The translations under genes and the position numbers were made by a program. From the NCBI GenBank assembly GCA_963747715.1, contig CAVVGB010000005.1, positions 120,253 to 184,252 on the forward strand: a stretch of 64,000 nucleotides of DNA, written 5' to 3'. Positions 16,602 to 24,791 of the stretch are shown piece after piece. The stretch comes from CAVVGB01 sp963747715. Lineage in GTDB: Bacteria > Actinomycetota > Thermoleophilia > Gaiellales > Gaiellaceae. Under the pieces are notes generated by a model. It was not told the DNA's origin. It did not search any database and saw only the letters and a program-made list of their open reading frames with translations. Within the stretch, counting starts at the first letter, position 1; every line of letters begins with the position of its first letter.

Positions 16602-17136
16602 ATGCGACGGACCGTGACCATCTTCATGCTGGCTCTCCTGGCGGCCGCCGCGCTGAGCACGGCCGCGCTCGCCAAGGAGGGCGGCGTCGAGCTCAGCTCC
16701 GTTCCCACCGGGATCAACCCCGGCGAGCCCTGGACGACCGACCTCGTCCTGGTCGACGGGACGCCCGAGCTGCTGGCCCAGGCCAAGCCGGGAATCCAGA
16801 TCACCAGCCTCGACACGGGCGAGCAGATCGACTACCCGGCCGCGCCGGGCAAGGGCGACGGCGTCTACACCGTCGACGTCGTCTTCCCCGAGGCCGGAAC
16901 CTGGGCGTACTCGGCCTACGACGGCGTCACCGGGCGGATGTACGAGTTTCCGGCCGTCGAGATCACCGGCCCGACAGTCGTGGCGAAGCCCCCGGTTGCG
17001 GCGACGAAGTCACCGAGCTCGGCGGGAGGCACCTTCCCCGTCTGGCCGCTCGTCGGCGGGCTCACGGCATTTGCTGCTGGCTGCCGGGGCGGCGGCGCTC
17101 CTGATCCGGCGCCGGCAGCTGCGGCCGTCTCACTGA
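16602..17136 (+). CDS. Secreted, C-terminally anchored beta-sandwich protein, with one apparent indel
   Basis: A signal peptide (TIFMLALLAAAALSTAALA) is followed by an Ig-like or YtkA/FixH-like beta domain: GGVELSSVPTGINPGEPWTT, VDVVFPEAGTWAYSAYDG. A Pro/Ala linker and a C-terminal segment beginning FPVWPLVGGLTAF come last. As given, the frame runs on into low-complexity sequence. Shifting one base near 17072 restores a transmembrane helix LLAAGAAALLIRRRQ with a positive stop-transfer end and a stop at 17134. That gives ~178 residues. AGGAGGAG lies 6 bases before ATG 16602. The ligand is unknown; the fold occurs in copper-handling and nitrogen-oxide-handling export proteins. Confidence 0.7.
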
Positions 17137-17157
17137 AAGCAGGCTGCATCGGGAGGG

Positions 17158-17181
17158 AGAGGGCGGCTCCGGCCGCCCTCT
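17158..17181 (+). terminator. Stem-loop terminator
   Basis: A 10-bp perfect stem (AGAGGGCGGC / GCCGCCCTCT) closed by a TCCG tetraloop, 22 bases after the corrected stop at 17136. Only a short pyrimidine-rich tail follows. It ends the uppP-to-16602 gene group. Confidence 0.72.
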
Positions 17182-17262
17182 CTCGTTAAGCGGAGATTGA
17201 GGGCGCGTAAGGGTCTTGTGACAGGGCTTTCCGTGCCGATACCTTGATTGGAGGAAAACTTT

Positions 17263-18230
17263 GTGACAGTCGCCATGCTCGATCCCATCATCAATCTCGT
17301 CACCAGCAACACCCCTCTCCCGTCGCCGTGGGGACGGGTGGTGGTCATCGTCGCCCTCTTTGCGATGGCGTGGGCCATCTCGCGTCTGAGCGCCTCGGTC
17401 GCGCGGCGGGTTCTCGCCTGGCACGACCGGCGTCACGAGCACAGCGACCTCGAGGCGAGCGGCAAGATCGCCGAGCTCAAGCGGCGCGAGACGCTCGTGT
17501 CCGTCATCCGGACGGGCATCGCCTACGCCGCGTTCGCGACCGCCATCGTCCTGTCGTTCGCGCAGCTGGCCGGCGGCGTCGATCGCTTTGCGGCGATCGC
17601 CGGTGCCTCGCTCGTGCTGGTCGTGGCCGGCGTTTCGGCGCAGCGCGTCCTGGTCGACATCATCACCGGGCTCACGATGTTCGTCGAGCGCTGGTACTCG
17701 GTCGGCGACACGGTCGTGCTCATCGCCGCGGGAGTCGATCTGCAGGGCGTCGTCGAGGACGTGTCGCTTCGGCGCACGCGCCTACGCTCGCTGAACGGCG
17801 AGGTCATTCAGGTCCACAACTCGCAGATCACCGCCGCCCGCGTGCTCCCGAGCGGTCTCAAGGAGCTGGCCATCGAGCTCTTCGTCTCCAAGCGGGACGA
17901 GGGCGAGCGCCTGGTCGAGGAGGTTGCGCACTTCCTGCCCGAGGGCCCGACCACGTTCGTGCGGCGCCCCTGGATCGAGAGCGTCGAAGAGCTCTCTCAC
18001 GTGCTGACCCGGATCCGCCTGCGCGTCACGGTGGCGCCCGGCCGCGAATGGCTCGCCGAGGAGTTCTTCGCGACCTGCTGAAGGAGCGCGGCGGCACCTC
18101 GCTCATCGTGCACGGCCCCGTCACGCTCGCCGTCGACGAACGCGCCACACGGACGTTCGCGCGCGCCAGCGCCACGACGCGGTCACGCTTCCGTCCGGTG
18201 CCTCAGGGCGAGGCGGCCGGCGTCCGCTAG
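17263..18230 (+). CDS. Small-conductance mechanosensitive channel (MscS family), with one apparent indel
   Basis: An inner-membrane tension-gated channel. Three TM segments (VVVIVALFAMAWAISRL; GIAYAAFATAIVLSFA; a pore helix after FAAIAGASLVLVVAGVSAQ) are followed by the MscS beta domain VDIITGLTMFVERWYSVGDTV and SLNGEVIQVHNSQI, with the conserved IRLRVTVAPGREW. The frame stops early at 18081. A one-base shift near 18068 restores DLLKERGGTSLIVHGPVTLA to a stop at 18230. GGAGG at 17250-17254 lies 8 bases before GTG 17263, which fixes this start over TTG 17248. Confidence 0.85.
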
Positions 18231-18260
18231 CTGCGGCGCCCCTCGCCTGGAACAATCTCG

Positions 18261-18276
18261 GCGGCCCTAGGGCCGC
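18261..18276. repeat. 16-base perfect palindrome just upstream of the ATP-grasp gene
   Basis: GCGGCCCTAGGGCCGC reads the same on both strands and ends 2 bases before ATG 18279, where a ribosome site would sit. It could be a regulator site or an RNA hairpin limiting initiation, or chance in GC-rich DNA. Confidence 0.4.
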
Positions 18277-18278
18277 GA

Positions 18279-19523
18279 ATGGCGCAGTCGCATCTGATCG
18301 GGTTGCTGCTGGCGAGCGAGGAAGACTGGCCCGCCGCGTTCGAGACCGTGCTGCGCCGGCTCGGCCCGGTCACGTATCGCGGCGCGAAGCACGAGTTTCC
18401 GACCGAGCGGATCATGAACGAGCCGTTCGACCTGCGCTACAAACCCCGTTACGAGCTCGTGATCGACCGGCTGTCGTGGTGGTACGACGTCCCGCGCGAA
18501 TGGCTGAAGAAGATCGCGCTCATGAACGACGTGTATCTCCTCAACAGTCCCTTCACCTTCCAATCCATGGAGAAGCACTCGGCCTACTGCGCCGGGATGC
18601 GCCTGGGCCTGAAGGTGCCGGAGACGTGGCTCATTCCGCACCGGGTCCCGCCGGACAACCCGCGCTACCCCCCCGTCGCCGAGCGCTACTCGACCCCGTT
18701 CGACCTCGACGAGATCGGCGGCTACCTGGGCTATCCGCTCTTCATGAAGCCCTTCGACGGCGGCATGTGGGTCGGCGTCACGAAGATCAGCAATCCGGAG
18801 GAGCTCCATTTCACCTACGACAACTCTGGTGAGCGGCTCATGCATCTCCAGGCCGCGGTCGACGGCTACGACGTCTTCACGCGCAGCCTTTCCATCGGTC
18901 CGCAGACGATGGTCATGCGCTTTGACCCGGGCGCCCATGGCCACTACCGCTACGTGCACGAGCGTGGCTTCGTCTCCCCGGAGATCGAGGCTGAGCTCGC
19001 CACGATCAGCCGGCTCGTGAACGCCTTCTTTCGCTGGGAGTTCAATTCGTGCGAGGTAGCGGTCAAGGACGGGAACGCGTACCCGATCGACTACGCGAAC
19101 GCCTCACCCGACATCGCGCTCGTCAGCCTGCACTACTACTTCCCGTGGGCGATCGAGTCGCTCGTCGCGTGGTGCATCTTCTGCTCCATCTCCGAGCGCG
19201 CCTCGCTCCGCCTGGAGCCGATCACGCGCGACTACTTCGAGGTCGGCGACCGCGAGGATCTCTCCTACGAACAGAAAATCGCTCGCTACGAAGAGCTCGC
19301 GAACCTCTACTTCCAGGCCGACCAGTTCGCCGAATTCCGAGCCGAGGCGCTGCCGCAGCTGCACGAGCTCATGGTCGACTACGTCGAGAGCAAGGAGTTC
19401 GACGACCTCGTCGTGTCGTCGATCCGCCTCGAGGTCGAGCCGGAGCGCCACGACGAGATGATCGAGCGCTGCCGCGAGCTCACTGCCGCGTGGGCGGCCG
19501 ATCAGCGCGCCGCGGCGCGCTAG
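18279..19523 (+). CDS. ATP-grasp family protein, function unknown
   Basis: A 414-residue protein. Residues ~120-300 look like an ATP-grasp core: LGYPLFMKPFDGGMWVGVTK (ATP-binding Lys and Gly-rich loop), YDVFTRSLSIGPQTMVMRF, and the metal-site block RWEFNSCEVAVKDGNAYPID with DYANASPD. Family members ligate a carboxylate to an amine, thiol or imidazole using ATP. The N-terminal part (FDLRYKPRYELVIDRLSWWYD) and the ~100-residue charged C-terminus are specific to this subgroup. No peptide precursor or amino-acid pathway gene is adjacent, so the substrate is open. Confidence 0.75.
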   Translation: MAQSHLIGLLLASEEDWPAAFETVLRRLGPVTYRGAKHEFPTERIMNEPFDLRYKPRYELVIDRLSWWYDVPREWLKKIALMNDVYLLNSPFTFQSMEKHSAYCAGMRLGLKVPETWLIPHRVPPDNPRYPPVAERYSTPFDLDEIGGYLGYPLFMKPFDGGMWVGVTKISNPEELHFTYDNSGERLMHLQAAVDGYDVFTRSLSIGPQTMVMRFDPGAHGHYRYVHERGFVSPEIEAELATISRLVNAFFRWEFNSCEVAVKDGNAYPIDYANASPDIALVSLHYYFPWAIESLVAWCIFCSISERASLRLEPITRDYFEVGDREDLSYEQKIARYEELANLYFQADQFAEFRAEALPQLHELMVDYVESKEFDDLVVSSIRLEVEPERHDEMIERCRELTAAWAADQRAAAR

Positions 19524-19959
19524 CGCGCAAGAACTAACTCAACGTCACGAGCGCTTCGTCCATGCTGTCCGCACCCGCGGTGCACTCTCGGCGCGCTGCG
19601 TCCGACTTCAGCTCCCGACACCCCTCCTCGGCGAAGGCGCCGTCCGTCACGACGGCCAGTGCCCTCCCGAGCCAGAATTAGCAGCCTGTACGCGGCCGGC
19701 CGTCGAAGCAAGGGCGACCAGTCACGACTCTCTGCCTGCGTGGGACGATCGGTGGGCCGACGCGGACGCGTGTCCAGCAAAGGACATGGCCGCGCTAGGA
19801 GCGCGGGCCCCTGCACGCAAGGCGTTTTGGAGGGACGGCCGGTTGACCGCCCTCCAACGCTAACGCGGGTCTCTACGGAACGAAGGTACCCCGCGGGCGC
19901 TCGCCCGAAAACAAGCCTCCGCAGACTCGTACGGCGCCCTCTGCGGGCCGCTTGCCTGA
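19524..19959. other. 436-base stretch without a convincing gene
   Basis: The minus strand has a short open fragment ending at a stop at 19534-19536 (reading LAVVTDGAFAEEG...LVTLS), bounded upstream by a stop within ~150 bases. It looks like the tail of a lost gene. An imperfect inverted repeat lies at 19822-19860. I see no complete gene. Confidence 0.45.
19822..19860. repeat. Interrupted inverted repeat (hairpin)
   Basis: GCGTT-TT-GGAGGG ... CCCTCC-AACGC with an inner CGG/CCG, stem about 14 bp with a 2-base bulge. It has no T tract, so a terminator role is doubtful. Confidence 0.4.
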
Positions 19960-19983
19960 TGGGCGCACCTGGGATCGAACCAG
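19960..19983. repeat. Distal attachment site: copy of the 3' end of tRNA-Val
   Basis: TGGGCGCACCTGGGATCGAA plus CCAG is identical to 21591-21614 (24 of 24 bases). On the minus strand it is the T-arm, acceptor strand and discriminator of tRNA-Val. Sequence diverges immediately after it on the tRNA side. This is the standard att duplication left by tRNA-targeting integrases. Confidence 0.85.
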
Positions 19984-20220
19984 AGTGAGTCCGTGTAGCT
20001 CTGTGTCGCCGCGTACCGCAGAGTGGCGTCGGGAGCGGGCTCGCGGCCCATCGGGCACCGCCTTAATGTTGCTCCGTGTCGGCTCGTGCTACCGCGTCGG
20101 GTTTCAGCGAGGGTTTCACGGTGCCCCATCTCCGACGCACCGGACCAGCACTCGGCGGGCTTGGCGTTTCGATTGGCGAAACGCGCCTAGGAGGGATTGG
20201 CGATATCGGCAGCGGACGGC

Positions 20221-20484
20221 CTACGCGCCATTGAGACCTGTGCGATCCCCGATCATGGCTAGCGCGAAGTACGCGACGGCGAGTACGAACGGTACCGCGA
20301 CGACGCGGCCGGGATGTGGCGACCACCAGCGTCCAATGAGGACGAATCCAAGGACCGAGCCGAGGAGGCCCGGATACCAGAAGACCGGGTCCATAAAGAG
20401 GCCAGTGACATAGATCGCGATGCCGACGAGAACGTGGACGATGACTGCCACAACACGTGCGAGCATCAAGGCCCCTCGCTTCAT
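20221..20484 (-). CDS. Small membrane protein within the integrative element
   Basis: An 87-residue, mostly hydrophobic protein with about three TM segments (LARVVAVIVHVLVGIAIYV; FWYPGLLGSVLGFVLIG; VVAVPFVLAVAYFALAM). It is probably a membrane protein of unknown function. Its base composition is less GC-rich than the chromosomal genes, which supports foreign origin. The start at ATG 20484 is the first in frame and includes the first helix. It is divergent from the integrase. Confidence 0.6.
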   Translation of the reverse strand: MKRGALMLARVVAVIVHVLVGIAIYVTGLFMDPVFWYPGLLGSVLGFVLIGRWWSPHPGRVVAVPFVLAVAYFALAMIGDRTGLNGA

Positions 20485-20599
20485 TCGTCATTAGCCTACT
20501 CGCGCGTCACGCCGCGAGTGCAACGGCTCGCGCTCGGGCGAGCGCCACGCTGAGTCGAGCGAGCGTGGAGCAACCGCACTAGCAGCCTCGCAAAGACGC

Positions 20600-21523
20600 G
20601 TGCTTTCCTTTCCGCCGGTGACGGGCGAGACACGGCTGGTTCTGCGACTCCTCATCGACCGGCGAAGGCGCGAGAAGATCGCCGTGCATGAGGCCGAGCA
20701 GTGGGCCGTGCGCCGGGGCTGGGAACGAGCCGCTTGCCTATGCGGGTGCGGCGGGTTCCCGCGAGCCGAGCGCTCCCGTTTCCTGCCGGGACACGACGGT
20801 GACGCTGTGCGCTGGAACCGTCTCCCCCGCAACCCCTCCGACGCCGCCGACCCTCCGCGGAAGTCAAGCGGGCGCAAGCAGATGCGGACGTGGAGCGCCG
20901 AGCAGTTGCGCACGTTCCTCGAATCGGACTCAGTGCGCAACGATCGCCTTTTCGCCGCTTACCGATTGGCTGCGACGACCGGGATGCGGCGGGGTGAAGT
21001 GCTCGGGCTGCGCTGGCGCGATGTAGACCTGCAGACCAGCCGCGTGTCAGTCGTGCAGACGCTGATCTCTGTGGACGCCGAGGCGCGCTTCTCCGAACCG
21101 AAGACGGCGAAGAGCCGCCGATCCGTGCCGCTCGACAGCGAGACGGTCACGGCGCTAAGGGAGCATCGGGACAGGCAGGAGTTGGAGCGACTGACGCTCG
21201 GCATGCCCCCCGAGAGCGAGCTTGTGTTTACGCAGCCGACCGGCGAGCCAGTGCAGCCACGCTGGTTCACGAAGGCGTTCGAGCGGCAGGCGAAGAAAGC
21301 GGGGCTTCCGAAGATCCGCCTGCACGACCTGCGGCACACGTGGGCGACGTTGGCGCTGCAGGCTGGACTGCACCCGAAGGTCGTGAGCGAGATCCTGGGT
21401 CACAGCTCGGTCAGCATCACGCTGGACGTGTACTCGGCCTCAATCCCCACGCTCAGCGAGACAGCGGTGGCAGTCGTGGCCTCGCTAGTCGCCCCATCGG
21501 GCCGCTCCACCGAAGAGCGCTAG
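20600..21523 (+). CDS. Tyrosine-family site-specific integrase with a chimeric N-terminus
   Basis: 307 residues from GTG 20600. Residues 97-300 are a complete catalytic domain: Arg130 in TGMRRGEVLGL, Lys171 in EPKTAKSRR, His242/Arg245 in LHDLRHTW, His268 in LGHSS and the nucleophile Tyr278 in LDVYSA. Phage-type integrases normally carry ~150 residues of arm-binding and core-binding domain before this. Here residues 1-95 are unrelated and include a Cys-rich piece CLCGCGGFPRAERSRFLPGHD, reminiscent of a small phage zinc motif. I infer a deletion fused two genes. It probably drove integration at tRNA-Val; present activity is doubtful. Confidence 0.85.
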   Translation: MLSFPPVTGETRLVLRLLIDRRRREKIAVHEAEQWAVRRGWERAACLCGCGGFPRAERSRFLPGHDGDAVRWNRLPRNPSDAADPPRKSSGRKQMRTWSAEQLRTFLESDSVRNDRLFAAYRLAATTGMRRGEVLGLRWRDVDLQTSRVSVVQTLISVDAEARFSEPKTAKSRRSVPLDSETVTALREHRDRQELERLTLGMPPESELVFTQPTGEPVQPRWFTKAFERQAKKAGLPKIRLHDLRHTWATLALQAGLHPKVVSEILGHSSVSITLDVYSASIPTLSETAVAVVASLVAPSGRSTEER

Positions 21524-21590
21524 GGTTTCAAGCGGGTTTCACGGAGGGACTCCCCACACCCGAGGCCGCGTCCGAAGCGGCCTTCGTGAG

Positions 21591-21662
21591 TGGGCGCACC
21601 TGGGATCGAACCAGGGACCTCCCGCGTGTGAAGCGGGCGCTCTCCCGCTGAGCTATGCGCCC
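21591..21662 (-). tRNA. tRNA-Val (anticodon CAC)
   Basis: A 72-base cloverleaf on the minus strand: acceptor GGGCGCA/TGCGCCC, D-arm GCTC...GAGC, anticodon stem CCCGC/GCGGG with loop TTCACAC (anticodon CAC), T-arm CCTGG-TTCGATC-CCAGG, discriminator A. CCA is not encoded. Its 3' 24 bases double as the proximal attachment site of the integrative element, so the element restored the tRNA end. Upstream on the minus strand a TACACT box is a plausible -10. Confidence 0.95.
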
Positions 21663-22072
21663 GAGCCGCCACCAGTGTAGCGACGGACTAGCGCCGTCAG
21701 GACCTTTCGATCTGCTGTGAAGAGCGGTCAGCGAACGCATCAACCGTCGAAGCGCGCGCCCACCAGCTCGGCCGCGTCCGCGTAGTCCGATTGGCCCCTC
21801 GGCAAGCGAAGCGTGCGCCGACGTCACGGCGGCCTTGCGCGCACGCAGCGTGGTCAGGAGCTCACGCTTACTGAGCTCGGCCTCGGACGTTCGCTGGACG
21901 AACTGGCTCAAACGCGGCCACCTGCCGCTCGAGCGCGGCCGTCGCCGAAGCGAGCGCGTCGGCGTCGCCGTCGATCGTCGTGAGAGATTCGCCGAGATCG
22001 TCATAGCCCTTCCGCAGGCCTGCGCCCGGCGCGACGGGAACGATCGAGGGAGCCCCGCGAGGACGCCGCGGC
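21663..22072. other. 410-base stretch; possible broken helical-protein gene on the minus strand
   Basis: No intact gene. On the minus strand one frame gives LRKGYDDLGESLTTIDGDAD and ALERQVAAFE. A one-base shift near 21915 continues FVQRTSEAELSKRELLTTLR, then KAAVTSAHASLAEG. Together they would be a ~100-residue alpha-helical protein directly downstream of the histidine kinase. There is no clear start codon, so I list it only as a possibility. The tRNA-Val promoter occupies the left edge. Confidence 0.3.
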
Positions 22073-24598
22073 TTAGTCTTGAGCGGAGGCTTCTCCCGCT
22101 TCCGGCGTGAGAATGCGGGACGGAGGGGCCTCGGCGCGGGGTAGTTCGAAGAAGAACGTCGAGCCCTCGCCGGGCTCAGATTCCACCCAGATTCGGCCGC
22201 CCATCCGCTCGATGAGCTCCTTGCAGATGTAGAGGCCGAGGCCCGTCCCACCCACGCCCCGAGTCATCGCGGGATCGAGCCGGTAAAACTTTTCGAAGAT
22301 CCGCTCCTGCTCCTCAGAGGGGATGCCGAGGCCTTCGTCGCTGACGCTGAAGCGCACAACGCTGTCCTCTTCCTTCACACCGACCTCGATGAGGCCGCCG
22401 TCGGGTGAGTACTTGATTGCGTTCTCGACGAGGTTGACGACGACCTGTCGAACTTTGTCTCGATCGGCAACGACCAGCGGCGCGGATCCCGGTGCGACGA
22501 TCGTGAGCACGATGTTGGGCGGGGCGTGGGTTCTGACGGACTCGACGACCCGATCCAAGAAGTCGAGCGCTTCGAACGGTTCACTCGCCGTGTCGATTTG
22601 GCGTGCCTCGAGCTGGTTGGCGAGCAGGATCTCGTTGACGATCCGGCCTAGCCGATCCGACTCGTCGACGATGAGGGAGACGAAGCGCTCGCGGCCGGCC
22701 TCATCGAGCGCGAAGTCGTGCCGCCTCAACGTTTGGGCGGCGCCGTAAACGGCGGCCAGCGGCGTACGCAGCTCGTGCGAGGCGGTCGCCACGAAGTCGG
22801 CCTTGAGCTCCTGGAGGCGCCGATCGTCGGTGACGTCACGAAAGGCATAGACCGTTCCACCAAAGAATTGGACGGCCGAGATGGAGATCCAGCGTTCGCC
22901 CTCCTCGGTCTCGACGGGAAGGGTCTCCGCGTGCACGGGCTCGCGCGAGTGCGCCACCGGGATTCGCTCGACGAGGGCCTGCCAGCCTGGGATCGCTTCG
23001 CCAACTGAATGATCCAGCACCGATGCGGCGGCGAAGCCCGTGATGGTCTCGGCCGCCGGATTCCAAAGCCGAATCACGCCACCGCGATCGACGAGAAAGA
23101 CGCCGTCCCCGACGTGTGCGAGCACGCGGGCCGCATCCGCCCGCTCCTCGACCTCGCGCTGTAGGCCGCCGCTGTCGATAGCGATGGCCATCGCCTCCGC
23201 AAGGTTCTGCGCGAGCGCAAGGTCGTCTCCACCGTACGAGCGCCCGGGCGCCTCCGTGATGAGTGTCACGGCCCCAAGCGCCCGACCGCGTGCCATCAAC
23301 GGCGCATGGATCCGCGAGGCTGTCAGCTTTGGACGGCCCTTTCGAACGACCTCCAACACCGCGGGCTCGGGCTCGGAGCCCGGTTCCATAACAGAGCTAG
23401 CCGATTCGCCGCGAGCGATCGCGAACCGAAGCGGCGCCGACTCTTCGACCAGGTCGACGACGCACCAATCGCAGATATCGCGCACGGCGAGGTCCGCCAC
23501 CCTTCTGATCGTCGACTCGAACTCCGACGAGGAGGCAAGAAGAGAAGCAGCGTGCGCCATGAAGTCGAGCTTCCGCTGCCTGCTCAGCGACTCGGTCGTC
23601 GCCGCTCGCTCCGCCGCCAGCAGGCGTTCGCGTTCATCCGCGAAGCGCCGGCCCTCGCCCACGTCGGCCAGGTATCCCTGGACGAAAAGGGGCTGGCCGG
23701 CCGCGTTGCGCACGGTCACCGCCTCGTCGCGCACCCAGACAATCCGGCCGTCACGCGATAGCATCCGGTACTCGGAACGGAAGGGCTGTCCATTCGGATG
23801 GACTGCAGCGGCCTCCTGGGCCACTCGTTGGCGATCGTCGGGGTGGACGAGCCGTGAGAAGAGGTCCGGCTGAGCCATCCAATCTTCCCGCGAGAACCCG
23901 AGAAGCTCGTTGACCTGAGGGCCGATGTAAAGAGTCGCGCCCCGGTTGCCAAGTTCGTGCACGTACGGCACGACCGGTAGACGCTCGGTCAGCGAGCGGT
24001 ACTTCGCCTCGACTTCGTCGATTAGCGCTCGCGTGCGCGCCGACTCGCTGACATCCGTGGCAGTGAGAACGGCGCCGGCCGTCTCGCCGCTTGCGCCACG
24101 GATCGGCACCGCGGTCAAAGAAACGGAGATTTCCGCCCCATCCTTGCCTCGATGGACGGCCTCTTCAGCGCGGACCTCGTCACCACCGCGCATCGCGTCG
24201 AGCAGGCGAGTGGCTGCGTCCGCGTCACCCTCGCCTGCCCAGAGGAGCGACACATCCTGCGCAACGACGTCTTCAGCCTCGTAGCCGTACAAGGCCGCTG
24301 CGCCCGGGCTCCAGTCGACGATCGCACCGCCTGTATCGACACTGACGATCGCGGCGGTCGCGCCTGCCCGGGTGGCGTCCAACTCAGCCGCCAGCAACCG
24401 CTGCGCAAGCGTTCGACGCCGCAGGCGGCCGGCCACGATCGCCACTGCCGTCATCGCCACCGCGATGGCGAGCGCGGCTGCCACTGCGGGCGGAAATCGC
24501 TCGGGCCAGACAGCTGCCGGCACCGTTACGGCAGCCACGACCAGTCCTGTGACCAGAACGGCGGCGAAGGGCATGCGCGACGGGCTGATTCGCATCAT
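22073..24598 (-). CDS. Orphan sensor histidine kinase with PAS-PAS-GAF-PAS input
   Basis: An ~841-residue membrane sensor. Two TM helices lie near residues 10-30 and 35-58 (PFAAVLVTGLVVAAVTV; AVAAALAIAVAMTAVAIVAG). They are followed by PAS 1 (~85-195, VDWSPGAAALYGY), PAS 2 of the PAS_3 type (~205-320, FRSEYRMLSRDGRIVWVRDE), GAF (~355-500), PAS 3 (~505-620, VIRLWNPAAETITGF), HisKA with ATASHELRTPLAAVYG, and HATPase_c (N box VNLVENAIKYS, DEGLGIP, GGTGLGLYICKEL). No response regulator is adjacent. ATG 24598 was chosen because it opens the first TM helix. The frame extends upstream only through the decayed tRNA. Confidence 0.93.
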   Translation of the reverse strand: MMRISPSRMPFAAVLVTGLVVAAVTVPAAVWPERFPPAVAAALAIAVAMTAVAIVAGRLRRRTLAQRLLAAELDATRAGATAAIVSVDTGGAIVDWSPGAAALYGYEAEDVVAQDVSLLWAGEGDADAATRLLDAMRGGDEVRAEEAVHRGKDGAEISVSLTAVPIRGASGETAGAVLTATDVSESARTRALIDEVEAKYRSLTERLPVVPYVHELGNRGATLYIGPQVNELLGFSREDWMAQPDLFSRLVHPDDRQRVAQEAAAVHPNGQPFRSEYRMLSRDGRIVWVRDEAVTVRNAAGQPLFVQGYLADVGEGRRFADERERLLAAERAATTESLSRQRKLDFMAHAASLLASSSEFESTIRRVADLAVRDICDWCVVDLVEESAPLRFAIARGESASSVMEPGSEPEPAVLEVVRKGRPKLTASRIHAPLMARGRALGAVTLITEAPGRSYGGDDLALAQNLAEAMAIAIDSGGLQREVEERADAARVLAHVGDGVFLVDRGGVIRLWNPAAETITGFAAASVLDHSVGEAIPGWQALVERIPVAHSREPVHAETLPVETEEGERWISISAVQFFGGTVYAFRDVTDDRRLQELKADFVATASHELRTPLAAVYGAAQTLRRHDFALDEAGRERFVSLIVDESDRLGRIVNEILLANQLEARQIDTASEPFEALDFLDRVVESVRTHAPPNIVLTIVAPGSAPLVVADRDKVRQVVVNLVENAIKYSPDGGLIEVGVKEEDSVVRFSVSDEGLGIPSEEQERIFEKFYRLDPAMTRGVGGTGLGLYICKELIERMGGRIWVESEPGEGSTFFFELPRAEAPPSRILTPEAGEASAQD

Positions 24599-24710
24599 CG
24601 GCGAGAGATGCGCAGTTGGAGGGACTGACGGGACGACCTCTAAGTGAAGCACCCTCCGTGGAGGTTCGCAACCATGGCAACGCTTCCTCCGCGAGCGCAG
24701 GGCTCCGCGA

Positions 24711-24746
24711 AGGTGAAGTGGGCGCCGTGCCGCTGAGCTATGCGCC
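24711..24746 (-). pseudogene. Decayed tRNA-Val copy (5' half)
   Basis: On the minus strand GGGCGCATAGCTCAGCGG is identical to the first 18 bases of tRNA-Val. Similarity continues more weakly through the anticodon arm (GCGCCC.CTTCAC). The 3' half and acceptor partner are gone. The upstream CTACACTGG is also shared with the intact gene at 21591-21662, so promoter and gene were duplicated together. It is not a functional tRNA. Confidence 0.65.
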
Positions 24747-24778
24747 CGGGCCAAGGCCAGTGTAGCGCCGGAACACGG

Positions 24779-24784
24779 GTACAA
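24779..24784 (+). promoter_or_regulatory. -10 box (TACAAT) of the SRP RNA gene
   Basis: TACAAT ends 7 bases before the first base of the SRP RNA closing helix at 24792. No convincing -35 is seen. Confidence 0.6.
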
Positions 24785-24791
24785 TTCATGA

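Larger units (their letters stand above)
19960..21614. mobile_element. Small integrative element at the tRNA-Val 3' end (~1.65 kb)
   Basis: Bounded by a 24-base direct repeat of the tRNA-Val 3' end. It carries a tyrosine integrase gene that points at, and ends 68 bases from, the intact tRNA, the usual arrangement for integrative elements. The only other gene I can support is a small membrane protein at 20221-20484. No excisionase, replication, transfer or cargo genes are present. With a fused N-terminus on the integrase, this looks like a collapsed remnant. Bases 19984-20220 and 20485-20599 hold nothing recognisable. Confidence 0.75.

Noticed and set aside
14246..18230. Reading the cytochrome c, uppP, lysyl oxidase-like, exported protein and mscS breaks as a decaying gene cluster
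   Set aside because: Identical single-base breaks occur in essential genes far away (sucC, pckA, hemA, sdhA), and conservation continues after each one, so a local decay model is not needed.
19534..19677. Short minus-strand gene downstream of the ATP-grasp gene
   Set aside because: The frame is bounded upstream by a stop within ~150 bases, has no ribosome site and matches no family. It is at best a gene remnant.
19822..19860. Intrinsic terminator
   Set aside because: The hairpin has a bulged stem and no T tract on either strand.
24599..24784. Extension of the histidine kinase to an upstream ATG at 24784
   Set aside because: The added 62 residues have no conserved features and are read through the decayed tRNA-Val copy. 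ATG 24598 starts the first membrane helix.
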